In this document: positions 15,719 to 24,879 of the stretch, one piece after another
How the letters are laid out: every line of letters begins with the position of its first letter
Position numbering within the stretch: the stretch's first letter is position 1
Virus record (IMG/VR): IMGVR_UViG_3300044846_000832
Coordinates: 1-41,792 of that record
Strand: one strand, 5' to 3'
DNA: 41,792 nucleotides
Source of the DNA: a virus
Program-made: the position numbers and the translations under genes
The notes under the pieces: generated by a model
Seen by the model: the letters and a program-made list of their open reading frames with translations, nothing else
What the model was told of the DNA's origin: nothing
Databases searched by the model: none

Positions 15719-18700
15719 CGCGCAAGCTGCTGCCCTACGAGCACGAGCTCATCCAGATCTTGAAGGTCTCAGAGGACGAATACCTCGAGTTTCTGGCGGT
15801 GCAGCACGACTTCACGCGATCGCGTGAGGAGAAGCTGCAGGAACTGCGCGCTGAACCGATCTCGATCATCCTCGCGGTGGTCGGCATCATCCTGCAAGCC
15901 GTCAGCTACCTGCTCGCTCCAAAGCCGGAAATGGAGCAGAAGAACCAGCGGCAGCGTCGTGATCAGGTCTTCGCGCCGCGGTTTGGCTTCAACTCACAGC
16001 AGGAGCTGGCGAAGTACGGCGACCCGGTGAACCTGGTCTACTGCAACGTGGACGACAACCCGACCGGCGGCGTGCGCGTGGCGAGCTCGCTGGTGTGGTC
16101 CGCTGTCCACAGCGAGGGCTCAAGCCAGTTCATGCAGATGCTGGTGGTGATCGGCGCGTCTGAGATCCAGCGCATCGGCCCCGGCCGGATTGCGTTCGGC
16201 CAGACCCCGATCCGCCAGCTGGCAGCCGGCAAGACCTGGGCGTATTTCGGTGCCAACCGGCCGCTGCAATTTTCCGATCTGATCCGCGGTGATCAGAGCG
16301 ACCCGACGCGCATCGGCGAGGCGGCCAGCAGCATCGCCTACCGGCCGACGCTGATCGGCGACAACCATCAGGACGGCTTCAGCCAGGCCTTCTCGCCAAG
16401 CACCATGACGCGGTTCGGTGTCTACGCGCCGATCCCGATCAACGTGGTCTACATCGACCGCGATGAGGACGGCGAGGAGAAGGATGCCCCGCTTGGCGTG
16501 GAGATCGCCGGGCTGGAGAGCTACTGGCCGCTGAACGTGCTCAACGATGCGCGTCCCACGGTCCCGGTCGGGCAGCGCATGACGCTGATCTTCCGCCAGA
16601 TCAACTCAGGCGGCAGCGACACCGCCCGCGCGGCTAGGGAGCTGCGCCGCACGCTCTCGAGCTACGTCGACGCGGCCAGCACCTACAAGCTCGGCAGCGC
16701 GAAGTTCCGCGTGGCGGCACCGATCAAGAACGTGGAGCTGGAAGATGGCGCCATGCGTGTCTCGATGGAGTGCATCGAGGCTGGCATCTGCCCGATCGAG
16801 GACTACAACACCACAGACTTCAAGAAGAACGGCCGCGAAGCACAGCGCGAGATCATCCTGCTGCAGGGTGAAGTTGAAACGCTGAATAATCAGCTGCAAC
16901 GCAATCAACCGATCCTCAAGTCCGGCGTTGGGAATGGCATCATCTCAAAGCTGAGCGAGATCGATTCGATGATCTCTCAAATCGAAAACCTTCGGGATCA
17001 TCGATGGACAGCAGGTGAGCTTGACAGCATCGTTAACGACGATGGCGACATCTTCGACGATCGCATCAATCCGTTTGCACAAAGGGTTCTCAACACTCGC
17101 CAAAGCCGAGACAACGAAAGAAACCAGATCGAAGAATGGCAAGAAGAAATCAGCGCAGAGCGCAAGAAGAACGACACCAGCCAGGCGTTCATTGACAGAA
17201 GAAGGCAGTGGATCAGGGAGGCCAGAGTCCGAATTGCGACGCTGAGTAAGCGCCTGAGGAATCAGCAGTCAAAGCTCGATTGGGCGATTCGAGAGTATGG
17301 CTTTAACACGCCCAAGGGCGGCACCCTGCGTGAAGACCGCAAGGTTCTGCTCAGGCGGCAAAGCCGTTTGCAGAAGGAGATGGCTGAGCTTTACGCAGAC
17401 GCCAACAGCCTCGATCTGAATGCAATGGCGGCGCGTGACGCCAACCTGCGCAGCCAGATCGCAACCAAAAACGACAGAATTAGCTTTTTACAGCGCTACC
17501 TCGAGAACCCCAACAGCTGGAACGACTTCTTCAACACCAAGTGCCTGGTGAAGATGGAGGAGGCCGGCTACGAAACCATCACCGAGTGCCGCGTGGTGGA
17601 TTTCGCGGTGAAGGCCAAGGTGTTCAAGCGCATCCAAGGCCGTGCGCCGAAATATGGCAAGGAGAAGGTTGAGCGGTTTCGCGACAGCGACAACGGCACC
17701 AAGGTGCGCGCGGCCTTCTTCTGGCTGCGCTACCGCCGCACCGGCGCAGAGTGGAGCCGGCTGCCCTACATCTTCGCCGTGCGCCGCGGCGCCGACGTGG
17801 ACAACTTCATGTCACTAAAGTTCGTGGCCGGCGACAACATCGGCAACTGGCAGTTCCGCTTCGATCCGATCGCTGAGCCAGCCGCCGAAATGCAGTTTCA
17901 CGGCTTTGCTGATTTCGCCTACATCGAGAACAGCGGCGACGTGCAGATCATCCCCGGACCGGCTGGCGGCCAGTTCACCTTCCTCGGGAGCGTGCGCGCG
18001 CGGCAAGGCCTGAAGCCACCGATCAACGTCAACCCCTACGAGGTGGACGAGTGGGGGCTGTTCTCCATGCGCTCCGACACCCAGACCAGCTTCAGCTTTG
18101 AAGGTGGTCCCGAGTTCTCGATCAGCGCCGTGACGGAGCAGCGCATCGAGACCTTCAACAACTACCCCAACCTTTACAGCGGCCTGACGCTGCTCGGCTT
18201 CAACGCCTACAGCGGCCAAGGCATCCAGGACCTGCGCTCGCTGTCGGTGTTCACGCTGGAGGGCAAGAAGCTGCGGCGCCTGCGGGATGACGGCACCTAC
18301 CCCTCACAGCCGGATAGCTCCAGCAGCTACGCACCCGACATCTTCCTCGACACGATCCTCGACGGCGAGAACGGCATCGGCCGCTTTGCCAAGATCGGCG
18401 GCGTCGATCTGCAGGCGCTGGCACTGGCCAAGCGCTTCTGCCGTCAGAACCAGCTGTTCATGGATGGCGTGATCGCCGAGCAGGTGCCGTGGCGGCAGTT
18501 CTGGGCGGACGTGGCGCCGTTCTCGCTGCTCGAGCTCGGCCGTGTCGGTGGACGCGAAACGCTGGTGCCGGCGGTGCCCTGCGATGACGCCGGCAACATC
18601 ACCCGGCAGGTCACCATCTCGGCGCTGTTCAACCAGGGCAACATCCTCGAGGACAGCTACCGCGAGGAGTTCCTCGATTTCGGCAGCAGCGTGCAGGACC

Positions 18701-19341
18701 TGATCGCCTCGGTGATCTACCGCGACACTGAGATCGATGGCGTCTTCCCGCGCAATCGCAGCGTGGAGGTGAGCCGCGCCGATGCGCTTGAGGCCAACAG
18801 CGTGCGGCAGACCTTCGATCTCTCGCAGTACGTCACCAACCGCAGCCAAGCGATCCTGTTCGGCAAGCTGCTCTGCAACCAGCGGCGCCACATCCGCCGC
18901 GCGATCGAGTTCTCCACCTTCCCGACCGACAGCGTGCTGGAGCCCGGCAGCTACATCTACGTGGCGATCGGCGAGAACCAATGGGATCAGGTCAGCACCG
19001 GCGTGGTGGAGCCCGGCGGTGTACTGAACACGCCGATCGGGCAGGTGCCGAACGGCAGCGGCCTGAAGGCGCTGGTCTACCAGTCCGGCAGCGCGGTGGT
19101 GAGCGTGGACAGCGTGACCGTCACCAACGGCACCGCCACAGCGCTGGCGCCCTATGTCGGCCGCCTGTTTGTGCTCGGCACCTCGATCACTCGCAAGCGG
19201 GTGTTCCGAGTGACTGAGGTGCAAATGGATGAAGACGGGCAGGTTTCGGTGAAAGCCATCGAACATCCGTGCGTGCAATCGGGTGCAGAGACCTTGAGCC
19301 TGATCGCATCCTTCGCGGATAGTGGCTTCACCATTCGCTAG
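15715..19341 (+). CDS. Tail tip attachment protein, I/J-like, with long coiled-coil insertion
   Basis: A 1208-residue protein at the tail tip, expected to carry or bind the receptor-binding fibre. A hydrophobic segment at about residues 49-67 ends in LLAPKP, the pattern seen at the C-terminus of lambda gpI-type proteins. It is followed at once by the J-type start (YGDPVNLVYCN, then GGVRVASS). This suggests an I-J fusion. Residues about 370-600 (bases about 16820-17520) are a Lys/Arg/Glu/Gln-rich coiled coil that interrupts the J-like body; its DNA is visibly less GC-rich than the flanks. The C-terminal third resembles the J beta-domain series. ATGA overlap with the previous gene. Confidence 0.88.
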   Translation: MTRKLLPYEHELIQILKVSEDEYLEFLAVQHDFTRSREEKLQELRAEPISIILAVVGIILQAVSYLLAPKPEMEQKNQRQRRDQVFAPRFGFNSQQELAKYGDPVNLVYCNVDDNPTGGVRVASSLVWSAVHSEGSSQFMQMLVVIGASEIQRIGPGRIAFGQTPIRQLAAGKTWAYFGANRPLQFSDLIRGDQSDPTRIGEAASSIAYRPTLIGDNHQDGFSQAFSPSTMTRFGVYAPIPINVVYIDRDEDGEEKDAPLGVEIAGLESYWPLNVLNDARPTVPVGQRMTLIFRQINSGGSDTARAARELRRTLSSYVDAASTYKLGSAKFRVAAPIKNVELEDGAMRVSMECIEAGICPIEDYNTTDFKKNGREAQREIILLQGEVETLNNQLQRNQPILKSGVGNGIISKLSEIDSMISQIENLRDHRWTAGELDSIVNDDGDIFDDRINPFAQRVLNTRQSRDNERNQIEEWQEEISAERKKNDTSQAFIDRRRQWIREARVRIATLSKRLRNQQSKLDWAIREYGFNTPKGGTLREDRKVLLRRQSRLQKEMAELYADANSLDLNAMAARDANLRSQIATKNDRISFLQRYLENPNSWNDFFNTKCLVKMEEAGYETITECRVVDFAVKAKVFKRIQGRAPKYGKEKVERFRDSDNGTKVRAAFFWLRYRRTGAEWSRLPYIFAVRRGADVDNFMSLKFVAGDNIGNWQFRFDPIAEPAAEMQFHGFADFAYIENSGDVQIIPGPAGGQFTFLGSVRARQGLKPPINVNPYEVDEWGLFSMRSDTQTSFSFEGGPEFSISAVTEQRIETFNNYPNLYSGLTLLGFNAYSGQGIQDLRSLSVFTLEGKKLRRLRDDGTYPSQPDSSSSYAPDIFLDTILDGENGIGRFAKIGGVDLQALALAKRFCRQNQLFMDGVIAEQVPWRQFWADVAPFSLLELGRVGGRETLVPAVPCDDAGNITRQVTISALFNQGNILEDSYREEFLDFGSSVQDLIASVIYRDTEIDGVFPRNRSVEVSRADALEANSVRQTFDLSQYVTNRSQAILFGKLLCNQRRHIRRAIEFSTFPTDSVLEPGSYIYVAIGENQWDQVSTGVVEPGGVLNTPIGQVPNGSGLKALVYQSGSAVVSVDSVTVTNGTATALAPYVGRLFVLGTSITRKRVFRVTEVQMDEDGQVSVKAIEHPCVQSGAETLSLIASFADSGFTIR

Positions 19342-19367
19342 CCTGATTTCAGACTGGGCCGCCGTTC

Positions 19368-19817
19368 ATGGGCTTCTACACAGGCCGCACGGGCAAGCTG
19401 GAGTTCTGGGACGGCGCGGCCTACAAACCCGTGGCGAAGATCCGTGACTGGTCGGTGGAGACCAGCGTGGAGCTGCTGAGCACCACCGCGATCGACAGCA
19501 CCGCCGCAACCTTTACGCCTGGCCTGAAGTCCGCCAGCGGGTCGGCCACGCTGCTCTACTACCGCCTCGAGGCTGGCGAGTCGGCCACGCTGGCGCAGTT
19601 CACCGCACTGCTCGGCAAGGTGCAGAAGGTGGGTGCCGTCACCGAGACCGATCGCGTGAAGCTTCGCCTGCGCGTCAGCGATGACGCAGCCGACGATCTG
19701 GAGTTCTTCGCCTACATCACCTCGGCGCAGGTTGGCGTCAGCACCGGTGAGCTGGTGACCGTGCCGATCCAGTTCTCGGTCGATGGCGACTTCCTCGCTG
19801 GCGGCGTGATCGCATGA
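19368..19817 (+). CDS. Tail-tube-fold protein (first of a tandem pair)
   Basis: A 149-residue protein with the pattern of a small major-tail-protein fold: start GRTGKLEFWDG, then KIRDWSVETSVELLSTTAID, an ASGSATLLYYRLEAG strand pair, and a closing FAYITSAQVGVSTGELV hairpin. Tail tube genes normally sit before the chaperones, yet this one follows the tip gene. The same pattern recurs in the second half of the next protein. It might form an additional ring at the tip or a collar for the fibre. It starts 26 bases after the J-like gene and overlaps the next gene by 4 bases. Confidence 0.72.
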   Translation: MGFYTGRTGKLEFWDGAAYKPVAKIRDWSVETSVELLSTTAIDSTAATFTPGLKSASGSATLLYYRLEAGESATLAQFTALLGKVQKVGAVTETDRVKLRLRVSDDAADDLEFFAYITSAQVGVSTGELVTVPIQFSVDGDFLAGGVIA

Positions 19818-20689
19818 CCTTCTTCCTCGGCACCAAGGGGAACGTCAGGCTGAGGCGTGCCACCTCGGTGCTGATTAGCGCGCTGCAGGATCAGATCGAT
19901 CCTGCCGACGTGAACACCAGCCTCGCCCGGCTGAGCTTCGACAGTGCCGGCGACAACCTGCTGACCGGTGATCGCGTGGACATCAACACCACCGACGCCC
20001 GCGGGCTGGTCTGTTTCACCGGCGCGGCATGGAGCAGCGGCACGGTGGAAGCCGGCATCTCGGCCTACGTGAACGTGAACGCAGCCGGTGGCCTGCGCTT
20101 CTTCCGCACCTTCCAGGATGCGGTCAACAACACGCGCGCGAACGAGCTGGCGCTGTACGCCTTCACCGGTGAACCGATCCCGATCGAGTGCCGCGTGCGT
20201 GACGTGTCCTACAGCGTGCTCGGCAACGTCATCGACTACACGCTGGCCACCGATCGCGAGGCGATCGACACCACCAGCCTGAACGACCGTTTCCGGCAGC
20301 TCTACAGCGCTGGCCTGCTATCGGGCAGTGGCTCGATCACCTGCGCCTTCGACTACACGACGGCCGGCACCACAGAGGCGCCGCTGCTGATGCTGCAGCT
20401 GATCCAGCGCCTTGAGCTTGGCAGCAGCTTCGACTGCGCGCTCTACCTCACCGATAAATCAGTCGATGCAGGCGTCAACAACGTCTTCTACCAATTCGAT
20501 GCGATGGTGACAAAGGCCGGCGTGGAAGTACGCGCAGGCGACATCATCAACTGCACGATCGATTTCGTGACGACAGGAGAGATCAGGCTTCTGATCGGCT
20601 CCATTGATGAGTTCATCCTCAAGGAAGACGACGACCGCATCAACCTTGAGCAGTCGCTCGACTTCTTGCTGAAGGAAACTGAGGACTAA
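19814..20689 (+). CDS. Tail protein with C-terminal tail-tube-like domain (second of tandem pair)
   Basis: A 291-residue protein. The first 110 residues are a separate beta-rich domain. From about residue 120 the order of motifs parallels the preceding 149-residue protein: RDVSYSVLGNVIDYTL, a SGSGSITCAFDY strand pair, and a closing hairpin ending VRAGDIINCTIDFVTTGEI. The C-terminus has an added helical tail rich in Asp/Glu. It lies between the tip protein and the fibre, so a role in attaching the fibre is plausible, but this is inference. Confidence 0.7.
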   Translation: MTFFLGTKGNVRLRRATSVLISALQDQIDPADVNTSLARLSFDSAGDNLLTGDRVDINTTDARGLVCFTGAAWSSGTVEAGISAYVNVNAAGGLRFFRTFQDAVNNTRANELALYAFTGEPIPIECRVRDVSYSVLGNVIDYTLATDREAIDTTSLNDRFRQLYSAGLLSGSGSITCAFDYTTAGTTEAPLLMLQLIQRLELGSSFDCALYLTDKSVDAGVNNVFYQFDAMVTKAGVEVRAGDIINCTIDFVTTGEIRLLIGSIDEFILKEDDDRINLEQSLDFLLKETED

Positions 20690-20690
20690 C

Positions 20691-20735
20691 ATGGGCTTTA
20701 GCAGTGGTGCCCTTGGAGGCTTGAGCCTTGGCTGA
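20691..20735 (+). CDS. 14-codon open frame overlapping the fibre start
   Basis: ATG 20691 opens a 14-residue Gly/Ser/Leu peptide ending at TGA 20733-20735, overlapping the TTG start of the fibre gene (20728). A GGAGG site for the fibre lies inside it. It could be a translational coupler that feeds ribosomes to the TTG start, or chance. Confidence 0.3.
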   Translation: MGFSSGALGGLSLG

Positions 20736-23700
20736 CCAGCGGATTACTCAACTCACATCCCTGCCGAAGGCCTCGGTGGCAGCCACCGACGTGCTGCCCA
20801 TTGCCGATATTTCGGCATCGCAGACGAAGAAGGTCACCGCCAAGGATCTGGTGGATGCCGGCCTTGATCTGGTTGATGCCGCCTCGATCGACCTTGACAA
20901 GCTGGATCAGGCCAGCAGCACCAAGCTCGGCACCGCAGCGCTGGCGAATGATGCCGTCACCGCAGCGAAGCTCGCCGACAGCAGCTCGGTAGCGATCAGC
21001 GCCTCGGCGCCCGGTTCCGACAATTTCGACGGCCGCGGCTGGGTCAACAGCAGCACCGGCGAGCTGCAGGTCTACCGCTCCGGCGCCTACAGCGCGATCA
21101 CTCCGGTGCTGGCGGATGGCTCGGTTAGCACCGCCAAGCTGGCGGATGGTGCCGTCACCACCGCCAAGGCCAGCGACCTCGGCACCGCAGCGCTGGCGGA
21201 TGGCGCCGTCACCTACGCCAAGCTGCAGGACGTTTCCACCACCGATCGCCTGCTCGGCCGCAGCACCGCCGGCTCCGGTGATGTTGAGGAAATCGCCTGC
21301 ACCGCAGCAGGCCGCGCACTGCTCGATGACGCCGACGCCGCAGCACAGCGCGCCACTCTTGGCCTTGGCACGCTCGCCACGCAGTCCGGCACCTTCTCCG
21401 GCACCCACAGCGGCACCACGTCCGGCACCAACACCGGCGATCAGACGATCACCCTCACCGGTGATGTAACAGGCTCCGGCCCCGGATCCTTCGCGGCAAC
21501 GATCGCTAGCGGCGCTGTCGTTGAAGCCAAGCTCGGCACCGGCGCCGTCACCACCGGCAAGGTGGCCGATGACGCGATCACGGCCGCCAAGCTGGCGGAT
21601 CAGTCCGCTGCCGTGGTGGCCGCCTCCACACCGTCCGGCTCTGGCGCCTTCATCGGCCAGCAGTGGCTGAACACCAACACCGGCATCGAATACACCTGGG
21701 ACGGCACCAGCTGGGTGCGCCAAGCATCGCTCGGCACGATCAGCTTCAGCGACAGCACGCCGCTGTCGTTCTCGGTTGCCTACCCCGACAACTACAGCGC
21801 CACGATCACCACCACGCTCGACACGCAGAGCGCAGCACGGGTGTTCGCTGGTCCGACCACAGGATCTGACGCAGCGCCGACATTCCGCGCGCTGGTGCCC
21901 GGCGATCTGCCGGACGCTACCGCCAGCGCCAAAGGCATCATCCAGCCCGGCACCGGCCTGTCGGTCAGCAGCGGCACGCTGAACCACAGCAACAGCGCCA
22001 CCGCTGGCACCTACCCCAAGGTGACGGTGGACGCTGAAGGGCACGTCACGGCTGGTGCCGCGCTGGCTGATACCGACATCCCTGCGCTGCCGGCCAGCAA
22101 GATCACCAGCGGCACCTTCGCGACAGCGCTGATCGCCGACGACGCGGTGACCGGTGCCAAGCTCGCCAACTACTCCACCGCGAAGTTTGGCGAGGCGCTG
22201 CCCACCGCCGACTTCATCGGCCAGATCTTCTTCAATCCGCTCGACGAGGCTTTCTTCCTGTGGGACGGCAACGTCTGGCAGCCGCTTGGTATCTCGGCCG
22301 GTTCGGTGATCTTCGCCGGCACCTATGACGCCACACTGAACCAGATCGCCACCGTCACCACCGAGGGCTCAGCCATCGGCCTGACGGTTGGTAACGCGCT
22401 CCCATCCGCTAGCTCAAGCAATAACGGCTATTACGTCGTGGTGTCTGTCGGCGGCACCGGGACAGCGCCGGCACCGACCGTTGCACTGGCACCGCCTGAC
22501 CTGATCCTGTCCAACGGAACGATCTGGACCGAGATCGATGTGTCGTCCACCTTCGTGGCGCAAACGGCCAACAACGTCAGCTTCTCGCCAGCCGCCAACC
22601 TCGGCAGCACCAACGTGCAGGCGGCGATTGAGGAGGTGTCCAACGAGTGCCGCAACGCCGACAACATCACCAGCGGCACGCTGCTGACCACTCGCGGTGG
22701 CACCGGCACCGGCAGCTATACCAAGGGCGATCTGTTGGCAGCCTCCAGCGGCACAGCGCTCAGCAAGCTGGGTGTGGGCACCAACGGCCAAGTGCTGCGC
22801 GCGAACAGCGGCACCACCACCGGCCTTGAGTGGGGCGCTGACTATGTTGGCACCGTCACCAGCGTGACGGGCTCCGGCGCGATCTCGGTCAGCAACGGCA
22901 CCACCACGCCTGCGGTCAGCGTGGCAACGGCAAGCACCAGCGTCGCCGGCGTTGTGCAGCTGAGCGACAGCACGGGCACCACTAGCTCGGTGCTGGCTGC
23001 CACACCCACAGCGGTGAAGGCGGCCTACGACCTGGCGGCTGCGGCAGTGCCTGCAGCTGGCGGCACCTTCACGGGTGACGTGGCGCTCGGCGCCAACGTG
23101 GGGCTGGTGTTCGAAGGCAGCACCGACGACGCGAACGAAACCAAGCTGCTGGCTGCTGATCCGACCGCAGACCGGCTCATCTACCTGCCGAACGCAGACG
23201 GCACGCTGGTGCTCTCCGGCGCCATCGTGAACGCAGACGTAAACGCATCGGCCTCCATTGCTGGCACCAAGATCAGCCCCGACTTCGGCAGCCAGAACGT
23301 CACCACCACCGGCACCAGCAACGCCGCCAGCTTCATCCCCACCAGCAGCACCGCACCGTCAAACGGCCTGTACCTCAGCGGTACGAATGCTGTGGCGTTG
23401 GCAACGGCTTCCACGGGGCGGTTGTTCGTGGATGCGAGTGGGAGTATCGGGGTTGGCTCCACTCCAGCTTTTGCAGTTGGTAGTGGTGTTGAGATTGAAA
23501 GAGACTCTGCAACTGCAACACTCCGGCTTCAACGTGTTAATACAGGAGGCTCGATTCTTGAGTTCAGAGCAGACAACTCATGTGCGGTCATTGACTCTCG
23601 CGTTACGAGCACAGACCTTCTTTTTCAGACAAACGCTGCCGAGCGGATGCGCCTCACCAGCGATGGCTACGTGCGCCTCTCCTCCAGCAGCTCCGGCATC

Positions 23701-24129
23701 CAGTTCGGTGGTGACACCGCAGCAGCCAATGCGCTGGATGACTACGAGGAGGGCACCTTCACGCCGACCGTGACGGGGAGCTCTACCGCGGGTACCGGCA
23801 CCTACAACAGCAACGGACAGGTGGGCCGCTACACCAAGATCGGCAATCGCGTCAGCTTCACGATCTACGTGGACTGGAGCGCTCACACCGGCACCGGCAG
23901 CCTGCGCGTCAGTGGCCTGCCGTTCACTTCAAACTCCGCCACTAACGCATTCAACGCCGTTGCGCTGTACGCAGGCGCGCTCACGTACACAGGGCCAATG
24001 CTGCAGGCCTACTTCGGCGCCGGATCGACCACGATCATCATCGGCCAGATGACGGCGGCGGGTGTTGCTAGCGGCGTTCCTATGGATACTGCGGCAAACC
24101 TCACCCTCACCGGCCATTACGAGGTCTAA
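20728..24129 (+). CDS. Tail fibre protein, modular
   Basis: A 1133-residue fibre, very rich in Ala, Thr, Gly and Ser, that probably binds the host surface. The N-terminal half repeats short blocks of the form DGAVTTAKLAD. Around residues 86-130, 291-335 and 480-520 it carries three copies of a module with the core GQxWxNxxTG...WDGxxW. The middle has VTGSGAISVSNGTT-type strands found in many phage fibres. The C-terminal 130 residues hold NALDDYEEGTFTP and VGRYTKIGNRVSFTIYVDWS, a tip module common in marine phage fibres. The start is TTG 20728, supported by GGAGG at 20715-20719. Bases about 23400-23640 are less GC-rich, suggesting module exchange. Confidence 0.88.
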   Translation: MADQRITQLTSLPKASVAATDVLPIADISASQTKKVTAKDLVDAGLDLVDAASIDLDKLDQASSTKLGTAALANDAVTAAKLADSSSVAISASAPGSDNFDGRGWVNSSTGELQVYRSGAYSAITPVLADGSVSTAKLADGAVTTAKASDLGTAALADGAVTYAKLQDVSTTDRLLGRSTAGSGDVEEIACTAAGRALLDDADAAAQRATLGLGTLATQSGTFSGTHSGTTSGTNTGDQTITLTGDVTGSGPGSFAATIASGAVVEAKLGTGAVTTGKVADDAITAAKLADQSAAVVAASTPSGSGAFIGQQWLNTNTGIEYTWDGTSWVRQASLGTISFSDSTPLSFSVAYPDNYSATITTTLDTQSAARVFAGPTTGSDAAPTFRALVPGDLPDATASAKGIIQPGTGLSVSSGTLNHSNSATAGTYPKVTVDAEGHVTAGAALADTDIPALPASKITSGTFATALIADDAVTGAKLANYSTAKFGEALPTADFIGQIFFNPLDEAFFLWDGNVWQPLGISAGSVIFAGTYDATLNQIATVTTEGSAIGLTVGNALPSASSSNNGYYVVVSVGGTGTAPAPTVALAPPDLILSNGTIWTEIDVSSTFVAQTANNVSFSPAANLGSTNVQAAIEEVSNECRNADNITSGTLLTTRGGTGTGSYTKGDLLAASSGTALSKLGVGTNGQVLRANSGTTTGLEWGADYVGTVTSVTGSGAISVSNGTTTPAVSVATASTSVAGVVQLSDSTGTTSSVLAATPTAVKAAYDLAAAAVPAAGGTFTGDVALGANVGLVFEGSTDDANETKLLAADPTADRLIYLPNADGTLVLSGAIVNADVNASASIAGTKISPDFGSQNVTTTGTSNAASFIPTSSTAPSNGLYLSGTNAVALATASTGRLFVDASGSIGVGSTPAFAVGSGVEIERDSATATLRLQRVNTGGSILEFRADNSCAVIDSRVTSTDLLFQTNAAERMRLTSDGYVRLSSSSSGIQFGGDTAAANALDDYEEGTFTPTVTGSSTAGTGTYNSNGQVGRYTKIGNRVSFTIYVDWSAHTGTGSLRVSGLPFTSNSATNAFNAVALYAGALTYTGPMLQAYFGAGSTTIIIGQMTAAGVASGVPMDTAANLTLTGHYEV

Positions 24130-24167
24130 CCTACGTTCACCCCTAATCAGACCGGAGGCCTGATCAG

Positions 24168-24428
24168 ATGGCACTGACGAAACAATCCATCGTGGACAAG
24201 ATCGAGGTGGTTGGCCCCTACAGCCACCTGCAGGTCCGCGTCTGCGAGCGCGTGCTCGAGGACGGCGAGGTGATCGCCGAGAAGTTCCACCGGCACGTGA
24301 TCACCCCCGGCGCCGACACCAGCGGCGAAGATCCGCGCGTGCAGGCCATCGCCGGCATTCTCCACACGCCTGAGGTAATCTCCGCCTATCAGGCCTCCGT
24401 CATCCCCTTCGAGGCTCCCGCAGAATGA
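24168..24428 (+). CDS. Small fibre-adjacent protein
   Basis: An 86-residue protein of unknown function with a beta-rich core (VVGPYSHLQVRVCERVLEDG) and a short C-terminal extension. It resembles small proteins found after fibre genes in cyanophages, from memory. Its GGAGG site (24154-24158) sits in the 9-base loop of a small stem, ATCAG (24146-24150) with CTGAT (24160-24164), keeping it exposed. It overlaps the next start by 4 bases. Confidence 0.72.
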   Translation: MALTKQSIVDKIEVVGPYSHLQVRVCERVLEDGEVIAEKFHRHVITPGADTSGEDPRVQAIAGILHTPEVISAYQASVIPFEAPAE

Positions 24429-24742
24429 CCACCACCACTTTCACCTGGGCCATCGCCAACATGGACCGCCAGCTGGCGGACGGCGCTGTCACCACCCTGC
24501 ACTGGACCCTCTCGGCGCATGACGGCACCTACAGCGCCGGCGCCTATGGGTCGATCGGGCTGCCCGAGCCCGACCCCGACGCCATGATCCCCTTCGCTGA
24601 TCTCAGCGAGGAGACCTGCATCGGCTGGGTCAAGGCCCAGTTCGGAGAGGAGAAGGTCGCCGAGATCGAGGCGGCACTGCAGGGCCAGTTGGACCAGCAG
24701 CGCCAGCCCGTTACCGGCCAAGGCCTCCCCTGGGCTAGCTGA
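24425..24742 (+). CDS. Conserved-looking cyanophage-type hypothetical protein
   Basis: A 105-residue acidic protein with the central phrase VTTLHWTLSAHDGTYSAGAYG and a C-terminal helix (CIGWVKAQFGEEKVAEIEAAL). Proteins of this pattern occur beside fibre genes in cyanophages; the role is unknown, perhaps a fibre chaperone or tip component. The start overlaps the previous stop (ATGA) and the stop overlaps the next start. Confidence 0.75.
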   Translation: MTTTTFTWAIANMDRQLADGAVTTLHWTLSAHDGTYSAGAYGSIGLPEPDPDAMIPFADLSEETCIGWVKAQFGEEKVAEIEAALQGQLDQQRQPVTGQGLPWAS

Positions 24743-24879
24743 TGGCCGTCAAATCCAAAACCGGCACCGCGCGCCTCGATCACCAACCGGGGCCCCCGAA
24801 AACTTCGCGCCAAGGGTTCGGCCAGCACAGCCGGCCCCGGCGCCGCGGTAAGAAGCCCCTCCGCGGGCAGGGCCGGTAA
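24742..24879 (+). CDS. 45-residue very basic protein
   Basis: MAVKSKTGTARLDHQPGPPK followed by an Arg/Lys/Gly-rich tail, 45 residues in all, with 14 Arg/Lys and almost no acidic residues. ATG 24742 shares a base with the previous stop and the TAA stop overlaps the next ATG (TAATG), so it sits in a tight translational chain. I recall near-identical openings in cyanophage minigenes. Its function is unknown; nucleic acid or membrane binding would suit the charge. Confidence 0.72.
   Translation: MAVKSKTGTARLDHQPGPPKTSRQGFGQHSRPRRRGKKPLRGQGR

Noticed and set aside
20698-22044. 448-codon leftward Gly/Ala-rich open frame across the fibre
   Set aside because: It mirrors the repeats of the fibre gene and has no coherent domain.
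21100-22200. Repeated short blocks that might be read as a CRISPR array
   Set aside because: They are in-frame protein repeats (AVT.AKLAD) of the fibre gene with variable spacing and no palindromic repeat.
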